64,000 nucleotides of DNA from Yponomeuta sedellus (taxonomy: Eukaryota; Arthropoda; Insecta; Lepidoptera; Yponomeutidae), in contig OW203750.1 in NCBI GenBank assembly GCA_934045075.1, positions 7,411,910 through 7,475,909 of the forward strand. Reading direction: 5' to 3'. The position numbers and the translations under genes are program-made. The notes below the pieces were generated by a model, which ran no database searches, was not told where the DNA came from, and saw only the letters and a program-made list of their open reading frames with translations. Below are positions 51,023 through 61,074 of this stretch, piece by piece; position 1 is the stretch's first letter, and every line of letters starts with the position of its first letter.

Positions 51023-51835
51023 TTGAATGCCTAAATACTAAAAGGGCACTTGTCCCATTTTTCATCCAAAAATGTTTTTTTTCTTTATTGTGTTGCCAGT
51101 ACTGTTTTACACCGTCTGTGTAAAACAGGCACTTGTCACTGCTTATTTCGTGGTTCAAAAGTCGATCTTTTTTCTAGCATAATTACTAAAACGGCACTTG
51201 TCCATGGACAAGTGCCGTTTTTACAAAAAAGTCTGAACGAATCCATAGAACTGTCAGCGGTCAATAGTGGAGGGAATGTGATTTACTTGGTGCTGTGATT
51301 GATTGATTAAGGCGGCGGTTGATATTAAATTGGATAAAAATTATCATTATGAGTGAAGAGTCAAGTCTTAAAAGAAAGAAAGGTGTGCGGCACGAAGAAA
51401 ACTATCGTCGATACAGTCAATACATACCACAAGAATTTATAGACTTTTGGATAAATATATATAATTGGAGTGTGGAAAATTAATTAATGTTAACATGTAC
51501 CTTAGTTTAGTTTTATTTCATTCAAGTTTGACATATAAATACTTTGATCGTGGTTTTTTTATTTGCAGCAAAATGGTAAGAAGGGCACTTGTCCACCCGT
51601 AGTTAGTAATAGGGCACTTGTCCAATTATTTTTGTATTTATTTCTGGGAAATCTGCTATAAGGAAAAATCATATTTTCTTACAAACTGATAGGTATTTAT
51701 ATATTTTAAAATATATAAAATAACCACGTAGTAAAACCTTATCATTAAATAAATATTTAGTTTTTATCCTCTCCTGTAAATTTCATAACAGCAAATTCAT
51801 GTGTGACAAGTGCCCTTTTAGTATTTAGGCATTCA
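51023..51835. mobile_element. non-autonomous DNA transposon with repeated GGGCACTTGTCC motifs
   Basis: Near-perfect inverted ends of about 30 bp (CCTAAATACTAAAAGGGCAC with TTGTC) lie at 51030-51054 and 51806-51832. The core GGCACTTGTC recurs at 51045, 51125, 51193, 51585 and 51613, some inverted (TGGACAAGTGCCG at 51205). These could be transposase-binding sites. A 44-codon ORF at 51349-51483 may be a coding remnant. Confidence 0.75.
51349..51483 (+). pseudogene. short ORF inside the transposon, possible transposase remnant (44 aa)
   Basis: It starts MSEESSLKRKKGVRHEENYR and ends in an aromatic stretch before TAA. The basic KRKKGVRHEENYRRY start resembles N-termini of insect transposon-borne proteins, but I cannot name a family. 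It is too short to be a working transposase. Confidence 0.35.
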
Positions 51836-52230
51836 CTTGTAGTTATTATTCTGAGCTTCCATTTCATACGTAAAAAAAACAAATTTAGCCAATCAGCGCT
51901 CAGCAAAGTTTTGACAAGCGCCGCACGCGCCCTGAATTCTCTTCTCTCATTGGTCAATCAACGTACCATTATTTTGTCACTTACCAATGATACGATCTTT
52001 ACTCAAACGAAAATACCGCCATATTTTTTCTTCCGAAACTCGTGGTCGTGCGACTTCGTATTCTTTTGTATTTCTAGTGTGTTTTGTGGAGAATAACGAA
52101 ATCGGTGATATTATTATCGAAGTTAAATCATAATTACGCTAGTGTAGCATATTTTCGACAAGCAGTTTTGTGGGAAGCGTATATTTGCTTCGTTGCAATT
52201 TTGCCGGTGCACGCTGCGCGCCGTTCAGCA

Positions 52231-52265
52231 ATGAATTCTACAAAGGGCAGCTCAAACTATGGACC
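52231..52265 (+). CDS. RRM gene, alternative first coding exon
   Basis: ATG at 52231 begins MNSTKGSSNYGP, and a strong donor GTAAGT follows at 52266. The exon ends in phase 2 with CC, exactly the phase in which the exon at 44457-44608 ends, so both can splice to 53106. The 130 bases upstream look like a 5' leader, GC-rich near the start. The acceptor-like CGTTCAG just before would give a stop in the next exon if used in the long transcript. I infer an internal promoter producing an isoform without the RRM. A separate gene is the alternative reading. Confidence 0.6.
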
Positions 52266-52835
52266 GTAAGTTTCTGTTTAGGTATTCCGCGAAGTTCGCA
52301 AAGATAAACAAGGTATTCTATTCAGCTCTTGTTTCGTGAAGTAATATTACACTCAGTTGTTTGATAAACATTACGAGCTTAGCGTTGATTTGCTCACAAT
52401 AAATTCTGAATTCGCTCGTTGAACTTTGTCTCAAGCACTTCATAAAGTCCTACCTGCTGCCATTTAATCTGTAAAAAAATAATTTTATACTCCCACTAGT
52501 GTATTACTTAGTATAGTTTTGTCTTCAAACTTCAAGGACTGTATGGAATGAGGATTGTGATGAAATTCATTCCGCAAAATAAGAAGTGTATCTTGGTTTT
52601 GTAAGTAAAAGTTGCAGTGTATTGTATCTTGAATAACATTCAAATTGTGTATTGATTATGATATACAATATCAATCCTTGTATGCCGCCACTGCTGCGGC
52701 ACAGGTCTCTTCCTGCATCGCAGGAAGGTTAGGCCATACTCCACCACGGGAGCCAAGTCCGGGTTGGTGGAGGATCGTAAAGCAGTGGCGGGCCTTACTG
52801 TCAGAAGTTATCAAGGCTTTGGTTAATAAGATATA

Positions 52836-52922
52836 CCTATTTAGAGGCTAAAAATTCCACCCATGCCGGGATTTGACCCGCAACCTCTGGGTGGAATTTT
52901 TAGCCTCTAAATAGGTTTTTAA
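52836..52922. repeat. S1 fold-back unit in RRM intron
   Basis: CCTATTTAGAGGCTAAAAAT at the left, complement at the right, with only GATTTGACCCGCAACCTCTG left between. Confidence 0.82.
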
Positions 52923-53105
52923 AATTGTCCTTAGCACGGGTTAGTGCATTAAAAATAGTATAAGATATACCTAGATACTGTTTTATGAGACATCATTTTC
53001 CACCTTTAAGTTTTCTCGATAGCGCAGCGAAGCCCGTTTTAATTAGTGGATGGCAGTATATCAGAATGAGTGATTGTTTTGTATCATAAAACGTATCTGT
53101 TTCAG

Positions 53106-53139
53106 ACTGGACATGTCAAACGGAGATGATGAAAATTAT
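53106..53139 (+). CDS. RRM gene, shared micro-exon (34 nt)
   Basis: Acceptor TCTGTTTCAG ends at 53105 and donor GTGAGT is at 53140. One base completes either Arg (from the long form) or Pro (from the short form), then LDMSNGDDENY follows, ending in phase 0. It is short and acidic. Confidence 0.72.
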
Positions 53140-53536
53140 GTGAGTATATTGTGCTTCAATAACTTTAGAAATATGTCAAGTTACTTTAAGTTATATTCAA
53201 CTGGTATCTTATTCATTCGATGTTATACATTATTTATTATTTTGACTGTAGAATAATTCCTAAAATATAAGAATTATTTTTGTTTAATGTTATGGGCCAG
53301 TTGCTTCAGAAAAAGCTTAGAGGCGATAATAACTGACTTCCAAATTAAAATAAGTTTAAAAAATCTGATTTAAATCATATAAATCACAATGTATTATGAA
53401 CATTAATTATTATTATTTAATAGAAGTTAAATATTTAATAAGTCTGTTTTTAAATTATTTAAAATTGTTTATATTAATTAAAACTTAAAATAAATTCCCT
53501 TATTTGCTTCTTAGTTAATACAGGGTAACGTACTAA

Positions 53537-53646
53537 CCCCCAGTTTCTGGTACAATAACAACCTGTTAACAATAAACAATCTATTGTTAACAGGTTACAA
53601 AAAAATACCATTGGACAGCTGTTAGCAGTAGATTAACAAACTGGGG
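53537..53646. mobile_element. small MITE (ends ACCCCCAGTTT) with inner hairpin
   Basis: ACCCCCAGTTT and AAACTGGGGGC are at the ends; AACCTGTTAACAATAAACAA and its partner form an inner stem. 110 bp. Confidence 0.65.
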
Positions 53647-53725
53647 GCAAGCCAAAAAATAACAGGAAGGAAATCTCTTGATATTAGAGTTAATGGCCTA
53701 CTAAGTTAGAGTTAGACCTTTTTCT

Positions 53726-53962
53726 TCGTCTTCAGGCTATATTAGTCCACTGCTGGACATAGCCCTCCCCTAATGAGCGCCATAGCACAAGGTTGTGCCA
53801 TCATTGGGGGGTTATGCCCATAATCCCCACGCTGAGCATGCGGGTTGGCGATCGCAGTTTGGTGGAATTGTACTGCAGGGAGGGCTGCTGCCCACCCCCC
53901 GGTTTGTGTCCCTTAGTCGCCTTTTACGACACCCGCGGGATGAATTTGGGTTGGTGCTATTA
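53726..53962 (+). mobile_element. tail family T1, copy in RRM intron
   Basis: Starts CTTCGTCTTCAGGCTATATT and ends at TTGGGTTGGTGCTATT. Confidence 0.8.
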
Positions 53963-54051
53963 TTAGAGTTAGATCAACAGTTAAACAATTAGAATCGCTT
54001 AGGATTTGTGTGCTTAGCTAGGCCTTGATTGACGTGCTTGTATCCCGACAG

Positions 54052-54177
54052 CTCCAGGATCTGGAGGTGGAAGAACTCGACCCAGATCTGGATTTGGAGC
54101 TGGAGCGCCTGCGGCTGCAGGCAGTGCAGCTTGTCTACAAGCAGCGGTTGCGAGACGTCAAGCTGGAGCGCAGGACG
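54052..54177 (+). CDS. RRM gene, charged helical (coiled-coil-like) exon
   Basis: Acceptor TATCCCGACAG ends at 54051. The 42 codons start LQDLEVEELDPDLDLELERL and go on RLQAVQLVYKQRLRDVKLER with RT, phase 0 to 0. Leu at regular spacing with Glu/Asp and Lys/Arg suggests an amphipathic helix or coiled coil. The donor GTCAGT is weak; a better GTAAGG lies four bases later at 54182, but it would put the next exon out of frame, so the weak site is preferred. Confidence 0.8.
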
Positions 54178-54357
54178 GTCAGTAAGGCTAGAGGCATGCT
54201 GAAATGCAAGCGACGCAGTACAGTACAGCACAGCACAGTTCAGTACAGGGCAGGGCAATTGTGGTACTAGTCGCTCCGTTCCTTGGCAATTCTCACCCAT
54301 AATAAACCTCTTTCAATGTCTTTTTTCAGTAGTCTGTATGATATGTATCATACAAAC

Positions 54358-54458
54358 AAGGTTCACAGCGAACTAATTCATTTAAATGTTCTGTCATTGC
54401 AACACAATTGTTAGTAAACACGCCTCGACGCGACGTGCACGCGTCGCGCAGAAATCTG
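54358..54458. repeat. copy of the repeat at 340-450
   Basis: CACAGCGAACTAATTCATTT, GCATTGCAACACAATTGTTA-like and GTGCACGCGTCGCGCAGAAAT in the same order. Anonymous interspersed repeat. Confidence 0.65.
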
Positions 54459-54714
54459 TGCCGGCACTACAACGAGACGCAGAGCAGGGCAGACACACAT
54501 AGGCTACAATTTATTGTGATTGTGTGAATTGTCCAAAATATGATGATAAGTGTCAAGAAACTTCTGCGAGCTATTCTGGCGTGCGCTGCCAAAACCGCTC
54601 GAGCTACACATGTAATGTATGATTGAAATGTTTATCTTAGTAATAATAGTCAGGCAACAAAGCACGCCACAGTATATGTGTATCTTTATGTGTAAGCCAT
54701 TACAGTAGACTTGG

Positions 54715-54785
54715 GCAAAGTGTGTCCTTAGAGGGAGTTGTTATATCTCATATCTTTGCTCACCGTGACACACTATATCACTATC
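54715..54785 (-). repeat. repeat shared in reverse with 24365-24430
   Basis: GTTATATCTCATATCTTTGC and the bracketing GTGTGTC... segments occur in reverse at 24365-24430 (GAGCAAAGATATGAGATATA). Anonymous. Confidence 0.55.
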
Positions 54786-55497
54786 ATATTTAGCTCACCA
54801 CTTGTGTCCTAGCTCATACGACGTCCAATCAACTAAGTGCGGGTGGAAACAAGAGACACAAGTGGTGAGTCAGTCTAGTCTACCTATTCCCTACTTCATT
54901 CAGATCACACGCAATTTTTTTTTGTTTACTTTCTCTCATCGCTCGTTGGTTACGACGAGAAATGCCGCCGAATGTAACCGATGTCAGACGGTGTTGATCT
55001 CGCTCTCGCGCATTATGTGTGAGCTGGATAAAGTAGCAGGAGATGACTACCATACTGAGTTGAGACTGTGTGAGGGAGCCAGATATAGTTGACATCTCTG
55101 GGATATGAATGGGACACACTTGACGGAGAGGGAGTTGTGCGTCCACTCATATCTGGCTCTTGAGTTACCCACGGCTACATTACAGCCAAAATAGTGCTAA
55201 TATAAGCTACTTGAATTTCTAATCCTGCGTACACGAACTCGAGGGCACCAGCTAGTTGTAAATATGGGTGACAATGAATGATACTAGTTAAATTGGCTAG
55301 ACCTGAGATTTCCGCAGTTACCGGAAATAGGAGGGATGGAGGAAGGAAGGGATCTTTTCGATGTCTATAGCATAGGCCATACGAAATACACCGGGTCATC
55401 CAGTATGCAAATCGTGGACAGTTTGTGGGGGTGACAGACATAACACTCTAAATTACACTTCAGTATCGTGCATTAGATGCACGATACTGAAGTTTAC

Positions 55498-55860
55498 ACG
55501 TTCAGTCTGGCGACAAACAATTCCATGAGTCTGGTTAGACTGACGGCAGACTGATTGTCTATTCAGTGGACTAAAGGACCAGACTGATGGATAGTCGAAT
55601 ATTATGATGCTTCATCAGTCTGGCATCAATCCGAGCTCGATCAAGGTCACGGATCGAACTGACGCCAGACTGAAAGTGAACTCCGTGTTATAAATACATT
55701 AGGTTACATTCTTTTAGCTTTTAGAATATACCTCGGGCTGTAGAGTAGGCTTCGGTTTTCGCCTTTTGATGCTTCATCAGTCTGGCATCAATCCGAGCTT
55801 GATCCAGGTCACGGACTGACCTGACGCCAGACTGATCGTGTAAACGCTGTCTTACATTCG
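55498..55860. mobile_element. MITE copy plus partial second copy, with an intervening fragment
   Basis: The copy at 55498-55690 matches 42940-43125. At 55706-55763 lies a fragment of the CTGTTAGC family, then GATGCTTCATCAGTCTGGC starts again at 55768. This is a mosaic from nested insertion or rearrangement just upstream of an RRM-gene exon. Confidence 0.6.
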
Positions 55861-55891
55861 CTCACATCAGCCTTTTATTTCTCCCTTCCAG

Positions 55892-55971
55892 ATAAGCAGC
55901 GGCATCGGCGGTCGCTGTGTTATGGCTGATGGGAAAATCGTTGTAAGGACTGCAGGCACGAATGATAACAG
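55892..55971 (+). CDS. RRM gene, downstream exon
   Basis: A strong acceptor, TTTCTCCCTTCCAG, ends at 55891 and donor GTACTT starts at 55972. It encodes ISSGIGGRCVMADGKIVVRT, then AGTNDN and two bases of a split codon. No domain is recognised. It is a Gly-rich beta-like segment. Confidence 0.8.
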
Positions 55972-56029
55972 GTACTTTAATATAATAAAATAAAAATAGG
56001 TTTATTTAAAAAAAAAAAAAATACAGTAT

Positions 56030-56233
56030 TATATTCTTTTTAATGCACTAACCCATGCTAAAGACAATTTTAAAAACCTATTTAGAGGCTAAAATTCCAC
56101 CCATGCCGGGATTCGAACCCGCGACCTCTGGCTATCCGTGCCAGCGCTCTTTCCAACTGAGCTAATGGGAGACTCGCCGGCATCAGTGAAATTTCGAACC
56201 TCTTTACAATACTCTCTGTCTTACGTACAGGCA
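56030..56233 (-). mobile_element. SINE family S1, minus copy
   Basis: Complete tRNA-like part in reverse, ending ACGTACAGGCACC, directly against the long hairpin at 56234. Confidence 0.8.
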
Positions 56234-56511
56234 CCGATTTATAGCCTCTAAATAGGTTTTGAAAATTGATTTACAGTAATTATGGTCTATTGCGACTCTC
56301 GCACTAGGCGCAGCTTATGTCGTGGGTGACGGGTAGATTACGCTCTTTATAGTTTATGACTCAGTGCTAACTGGTGAACTGGTGCTAACTATAAAGAGCG
56401 TAATCTACCCGTCACCCACGACATAAGCTGCGCCTTGTGTGAGAGTCGCAATAGACCATAATTACTGTCAATTTTCAAAACCTATTTAGAGGCTATAAAT
56501 CGCTATAAACG
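56234..56511. repeat. 278-bp hairpin in RRM intron with S1-type ends
   Basis: The arms of about 120 bp (GATTTATAGCCTCTAAATAG ... GGTAGATTACGCTCTTTATA) are near-perfect complements around a ~30-bp loop (ATGACTCAGTGCTAACTGGT). Only the outer 25 bases resemble S1; the rest is unique in this window. Confidence 0.88.
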
Positions 56512-56612
56512 TGAGCACAACAGTGCTACTATAGACTCTTGGGCTTCCACACTCGGCCGAGCCTGTGTCGTGGACAGATGTGTTTTTACAGTCGTCGTAC
56601 TAGGTACGACAT

Positions 56613-56790
56613 ACGACGTTGTGCCATCATAGGGGGTAATGCCCATAACCCTCACGCTGGGCATGCGGGTTGGGGATCGCAGTTCGGTGGAATTGTACTG
56701 CAGCGCTGCTGCCCACCCCCCGGTTTGTGTCCCTTAGTCGCCTTTTACGACACCCGCGGGAAGAATTGGGTTGGTGCTATTCTCTAGGCC
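56613..56790 (+). mobile_element. tail family T1, truncated copy in RRM intron
   Basis: Begins at GTTGTGCCATCATAGGGGGT and ends at TCTCTAGGCC. Confidence 0.78.
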
Positions 56791-57304
56791 AGGCTACTGG
56801 CTCCTGAGATACAGGTTTCCGCCTCACAATCATATTGTAACAAATTTAAACTTTTCGAGTTCAAATAAACAATTATCTTTTTATCTTAAATTACCACACA
56901 GCAGTTTTTACAGTGTATCTTTGTTAAGCCACACAGGGCGCGTTCAGTGAATGGATGGGTAAACCGTCTATGTCTTACGCTAGTGGCATCATTCCGAGCG
57001 ATTCCGCACGTTCAGCAGTTGGTGTCGGCTGGCGTGGATAGATGGCAGTCGTTAAGCTAAGTCAGAGGCCGTAGGGCGGCTTGAAAACTTCTGACACTGA
57101 GACGAGCCACTAGTCGCCCATAAGGCCCCTGACATGACTTAAAGACTGCCGTTGCATGACAGCTGGCACCGACGGCTTAACATGCCTTGCGAAGCACGGA
57201 AACGCTCGGATAAATGCCGCTAAGTCACCCGTCCAAGATGTTCGTATAAACAATAAAATTTCTTTATGTAATTTTTTATTCTACTATTGAATCTTGTTCC
57301 ACAG

Positions 57305-57341
57305 GGACAACGAAGGCGAGATCGCCGGCGGTGGGGACTCA
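57305..57341 (+). CDS. RRM gene, last exon visible (37 nt)
   Basis: Acceptor GTTCCACAG ends at 57304 and donor GTAAGT starts at 57342. One base completes Arg, then DNEGEIAGGGDS follows, ending in phase 0. The gene must continue to the right, but I find no further exon in phase before 64,000. Confidence 0.76.
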
Positions 57342-57387
57342 GTAAGTAAATTTTTATTATTTTAACTTTTGTACAGAAATAAATGGC

Positions 57388-57550
57388 CTTAAAAACCTAT
57401 ATAGAGGCTAAAAATTCAACCCATGCCGGGATTCGAACCCGCGACCTCTGGCTATCCGTGCCAGCGCTCTTTCCAACTGAGCTAATGGGCGACTCACCGG
57501 CATCAGTGAAATTTCGAACCTCTTTACAATATTCTCTGTATTACGTACAG
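57388..57550 (-). mobile_element. SINE family S1, minus copy after the last RRM exon
   Basis: AAAACCTATATAGAGGCTAA start, complete tRNA-like part, ends CTGTATTACGTACAGAAA. Confidence 0.8.
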
Positions 57551-57829
57551 AAATTACGTACGTAAATTGCCTTTTTCTAATATTTTTTCTATAGTTAAGG
57601 GTGTGTTGAGAATATCTGCCTAGTTTTTGAACTAAAACTCTCGCAAGAACTAGGTACCTAGACATTATTGGGTTGTAACCGGATAAAATTACTAGCCTTT
57701 TTGTGCGAAGAGTCCGGCCAGGTTTCGCTGTGATTCGCAGAGCTTAATCATGGTAGGGTAGCTCAGCGAATCCGGTCCGACCAAGTGGGGCGAGGCGTGT
57801 CTCTAAAAATCCATAGTTCAATAGAGTCA

Positions 57830-58160
57830 TATTAGCCCGGTAATGGTTGTTTCATTCACACTATCGGTAGTCTAGTAACCAATCGCATTGCAATGGTACA
57901 ACCCGTGCTACTTAACTCGGCGTCCCGCGCGTTTCGATTTTCTTCGCGAGAGATGCCTATTTAATTTGCGCGGGTTGTACCCCTGGTAATGGCCTAACCT
58001 TCCTACATCGCATCAAGAGACCCGTGCCCCAGCAGTGGGGACATACGGTGTCGAAATCGAATACCCCTGGAATGACAATGCTATTGCTTTGTAGACTACC
58101 AAATTGAGGCAAATAACAGCCATTGTTGTGCTTATGTCATTCTACTGAAAAACTGTGTGA
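57830..58160 (+). mobile_element. MITE copy interrupted by a SINE tail
   Basis: Forward copy of the 11745-11990 family. A stretch at 57998-58049 containing GTGCCCCAGCAGTGGGGACA belongs to the SINE/LINE-tail family and sits between GGGTTGTACCCCTGG and ACCCCTGGAATGACAATG. The repeated ACCCCTGG is a candidate target duplication. Confidence 0.6.
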
Positions 58161-58316
58161 CTGAACTTTAGGGCCTAATAAGACTTTAGGGTCGGTTTTG
58201 CTCTGATTCGCAGTGCTTAATCGTGGTGAGTAGCTCTGCGAATCCGGTCCGACCAGGTTTCGCTTTGATTAGTAGAGTTCCATCGTGGTGAGTAGCTATG
58301 CGAATCACGGCGAAAC

Positions 58317-59365
58317 CAGGCAGCCAATTCTCACTTCATTAGCAAATAATTCGTATTCTTATAAGGTTTATGTATGATGAATTGCAATCTACATAAAAAT
58401 TCGAGCGACAGCCAAAATCAGGGGGCCGATTCTCGCCCATGCGAATTGAAAGCGTAATACGAAAAGCGTAGACCCAAAATATTCGAAGGCTTAGACTTTT
58501 GTCGCATAAAAATAAGATAAGACAACTCGACAGAGTCATTAGACATTTTTTTTCTCATTCGAAGTAAATCTAGCATGGCGTTCAGAATACAGATTTTGGC
58601 TGTCGCTCAACTTTTTACGTAGATTTCCAAGTCATAGGCCTTAGAGTCGTATGCGACTTATTTGCTAATGAAGTGAGAATTGGCTCCCTGTATTTTGAAC
58701 GCCATGCTACATTGAATTCGAATGAGAAAATAAATGTCTAATGACTCTGTCGAGTTATCTTATTTTTGCGTCTACGCTTCAATACGCATGGGCGAGAATC
58801 TGCTCTTCTTCTTCGGGCTATGTATTAGATAAAAGATTTTTATTTGTCAAACATGCGTATTATCAATCACGCATGTTTGACAAATAATCAAACGCTGCCC
58901 ACCCCCCGGTTAGTGTCCCATAGTCGCCTTTTACGACACCCGCGGGAAGAATTAGGTTGGTGCTATTCTCTAGGCCGACACCACACAGCCATCTGCTCCC
59001 TGGGGGCCAATTCTCACCCGTGCGAATTGAAAGCGTAGACGCAAAATATTCGAAGGCTTAGACATTTGTCGCATAAAAATAAGATAACACATCTCGACAG
59101 TCATTAGACATTTATTTTCTCACTCGAATTGAACAGATTTAAAAACCTATGGGCGAGTCGCCCATTAGCTCATTTGGAAAGAGCGCTGGCACGGATAGCC
59201 AGAGGTCGCGGGTTCGAATCCCGGCATGGATGGAATTTTTAGCCTCTAAATAGGTTTTTAAAATACAGATTTTAAACGCCATGCTAGAATGCCGCTCGAC
59301 TTATTGCGTAGAAAGCCTTGTACAACTTATTTGCTAATGAAGTGAGAATTCGCTCTCTGGTCGGA
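58317..59365. mobile_element. cluster of four MITE copies (ends CCAATTCTCACTTCATTAGC)
   Basis: Copies or half copies lie at 58317-58425, 58429-58690, 58692-58805 and 58998-59360 in mixed orientations. They share GACAGCCAAAAT, ATTCGAAGGCTTAGAC and TTATTTGCTAATGAAGTGAG. The last copy is split by a SINE at about 59135-59272 with an ACAGATTT duplication. It is the same family as the insert at 27690-27930. Confidence 0.78.
58849..58892. repeat. hairpin TTATTTGTCAAACATGCGT
   Basis: Perfect 19-bp stem around a 10-base loop, directly before a T1 tail copy. Confidence 0.7.
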
Positions 59366-59513
59366 CTTCCGACAAAACCCTAGTAAGTTTATCGGGTTAC
59401 AATACAATCCAATAACAAATATCCGCCTAGCTTCCAAAAACCCGCGGCTTTAAAACCCAATAGATTTCCCTGTAGTAGTTTGAATGTTTTTAATAGTTTA
59501 GTGCATAGGGCAT

Positions 59514-59718
59514 CCGACGACCTCTGTGGCGTAGCGGCAGTGCGTCTGCCTACCATGCAAAGGACCTCAAGGGTTCGAATCCCGGCTGGGAACAAAAAAA
59601 AAAACTTAGGTCTTGGATGTTTACATGTGATGTCGTTGTTTCTGGTTCCTACGGCACAGGGTATCCTAGTGTGGGGCCAGAAGCAATGTATGTGCCTGTA
59701 TGTAAATGTTATGTTATG
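59514..59718 (+). mobile_element. tRNA-headed SINE family S2, full-length copy
   Basis: Head GACGACCTCTGTGGCGTAGC to tail GCCTGTATGTAAATGTTATG. Confidence 0.83.
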
Positions 59719-59927
59719 CTGGCTGGTACACCGGTCCACCTGGCTAAGATCCGAGTGAGAGGCAGCGTCTTGTGTGAGTGTGGATTGGACGACGGCTCTG
59801 CAGAACCACAGAACATGAAAAAAGAGTAGCAGTAGTGACATGCATGACCCATTAGTATTGAAACCAGTGTGACCAAACTCACACTTAAAAATCGAACGCA
59901 CACTATGAATTAGAATAGAATTTTGAC

Positions 59928-60180
59928 GACGTCGGTAGCGCAGCGGTTTGGCACGCTGAATGTAAAACCGAAGGTCCCGGGTTCGATCCCCGGCCGGGTG
60001 AAACTAGGAATAGAACTTTTCTAGTTTGTCTCGGGTCTTGGATGTTATATATGTATTTATTGTATTAAATCTATCGTCCAGTTAGCACCTATAACACAAG
60101 TCGTTTAGTTGTACTTAGTATAGGACTAACGAGATCTGTGTAATAATGTCCATGAATATTTATTTATTATTTGTTCCGAA
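59928..60180 (+). mobile_element. tRNA-headed SINE family S3, intact copy
   Basis: Box A-like GTAGCGCAGCGG, box B GGTTCGATCCCC, body GAACTTTTCTAGTTTGTCTC, tail AACGAGATCTGTGTAATAAT. It gives the consensus for the split copy at 1503. Confidence 0.82.
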
Positions 60181-60283
60181 AAATCATACAAGTTGTTTAT
60201 TAAATAAAATTTATGCTAGGAACATTTTTCAAAAAGCAAATTAGTAGCATCTGTTGCTAAACTAGGCGTGAACCTGTACTTCA

Positions 60284-60566
60284 GAGTGCTTAGTGCGAGT
60301 TTTTTAACTACTCGATCGCGTTAACGTAAACTCATATTTCTATGGCATCGAGGAAGCGCCACCTAGCGACAAGTATGGAAATTAAAATTTCCGAGTGCGA
60401 GTTGTAATGGTTTACGTTGAGAAGTGAACACGTTTACCAGCCAAAACACGAATAAACGCGAGTGCGAGTTGTAATGTGACAGCGTTTTGCCAGTTCGAAC
60501 CGTTAATTTACTCATACTCACAACGCGGTAGCAAAGTTATTCGATTCAAACTCGCACTAAGCACTC
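60284..60566 (+). mobile_element. MITE, GAGTGCTTAGTGCGAG family (283 bp)
   Basis: Same termini as the copy at 19543-19850, with a small internal deletion near the right end (the segment between CTCATACTCA and ACGCGGTAGC is shortened). Confidence 0.85.
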
Positions 60567-60697
60567 AGCAAACAGCGCCCCCATCCGGAAAAAAAGTTTA
60601 GACCAAATCAATGTGAATGCCAAACTGCCATTGGTAAATAAAGACAACGTCAAAAAGGTGTACATCATAAAAGTTCCAGTTAAACATGAGCCTTTTA

Positions 60698-60888
60698 GGG
60701 CCTGTTTCACAATCTGCAAATAAATTTCCGGATAAGCTATCCGCAGCCAGGGCTGCCGTTTGTTCTAAATTTAAATAAATATTCCTATATTGCGTGTGTT
60801 CATTTATGGCTTCAAATTTAGAACAAACGGCAGCTCTGGTTGCGGATAGCTTATCCGGAACTTTATTTGCAGATTGTGAAACAGGCCC
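60698..60888. mobile_element. fold-back MITE, second copy, inserted in a small palindrome
   Basis: Same family as 10712-10906. The host sequence, GAGCCTTTTAGTTATGTAAA, appears again in reverse at 60952-60985, so the unoccupied site can be compared directly. Confidence 0.8.
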
Positions 60889-61074
60889 TAAGTTATGTAA
60901 ATAGCTAAAAGGCTCATATTTAACTCTTTAACCCGTATTTAACTCATATTTATGAGCCTTTTAGTTATTTACATAACTAAAAGGCTCTGGCACGGACAGC
61001 CAGAGGTTGCGGGTTCGAATCCCGGCATGGGTGAAATTTTTAGCCTCTAAATAGGTTTTTAAAAGGTTCATATT

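Noticed and set aside
52224..52265. Exon at 52231 as an ordinary internal exon of the long RRM transcript
   Set aside because: Using the CAG acceptor at about 52228 after the exon ending at 44608 gives a frame that stops in the next exon.
54182..54187. Donor GTAAGG at 54182 for the coiled-coil-like exon
   Set aside because: It is stronger than GTCAGT at 54178 but puts the exon at 55892 out of frame with an early stop.
59525..59595. tRNA gene on the plus strand (GTGGCGTAGCGGCAG ... GGTTCGAATCCC)
   Set aside because: It is followed by an A-run and the standard S2 tail; it is the head of a SINE.
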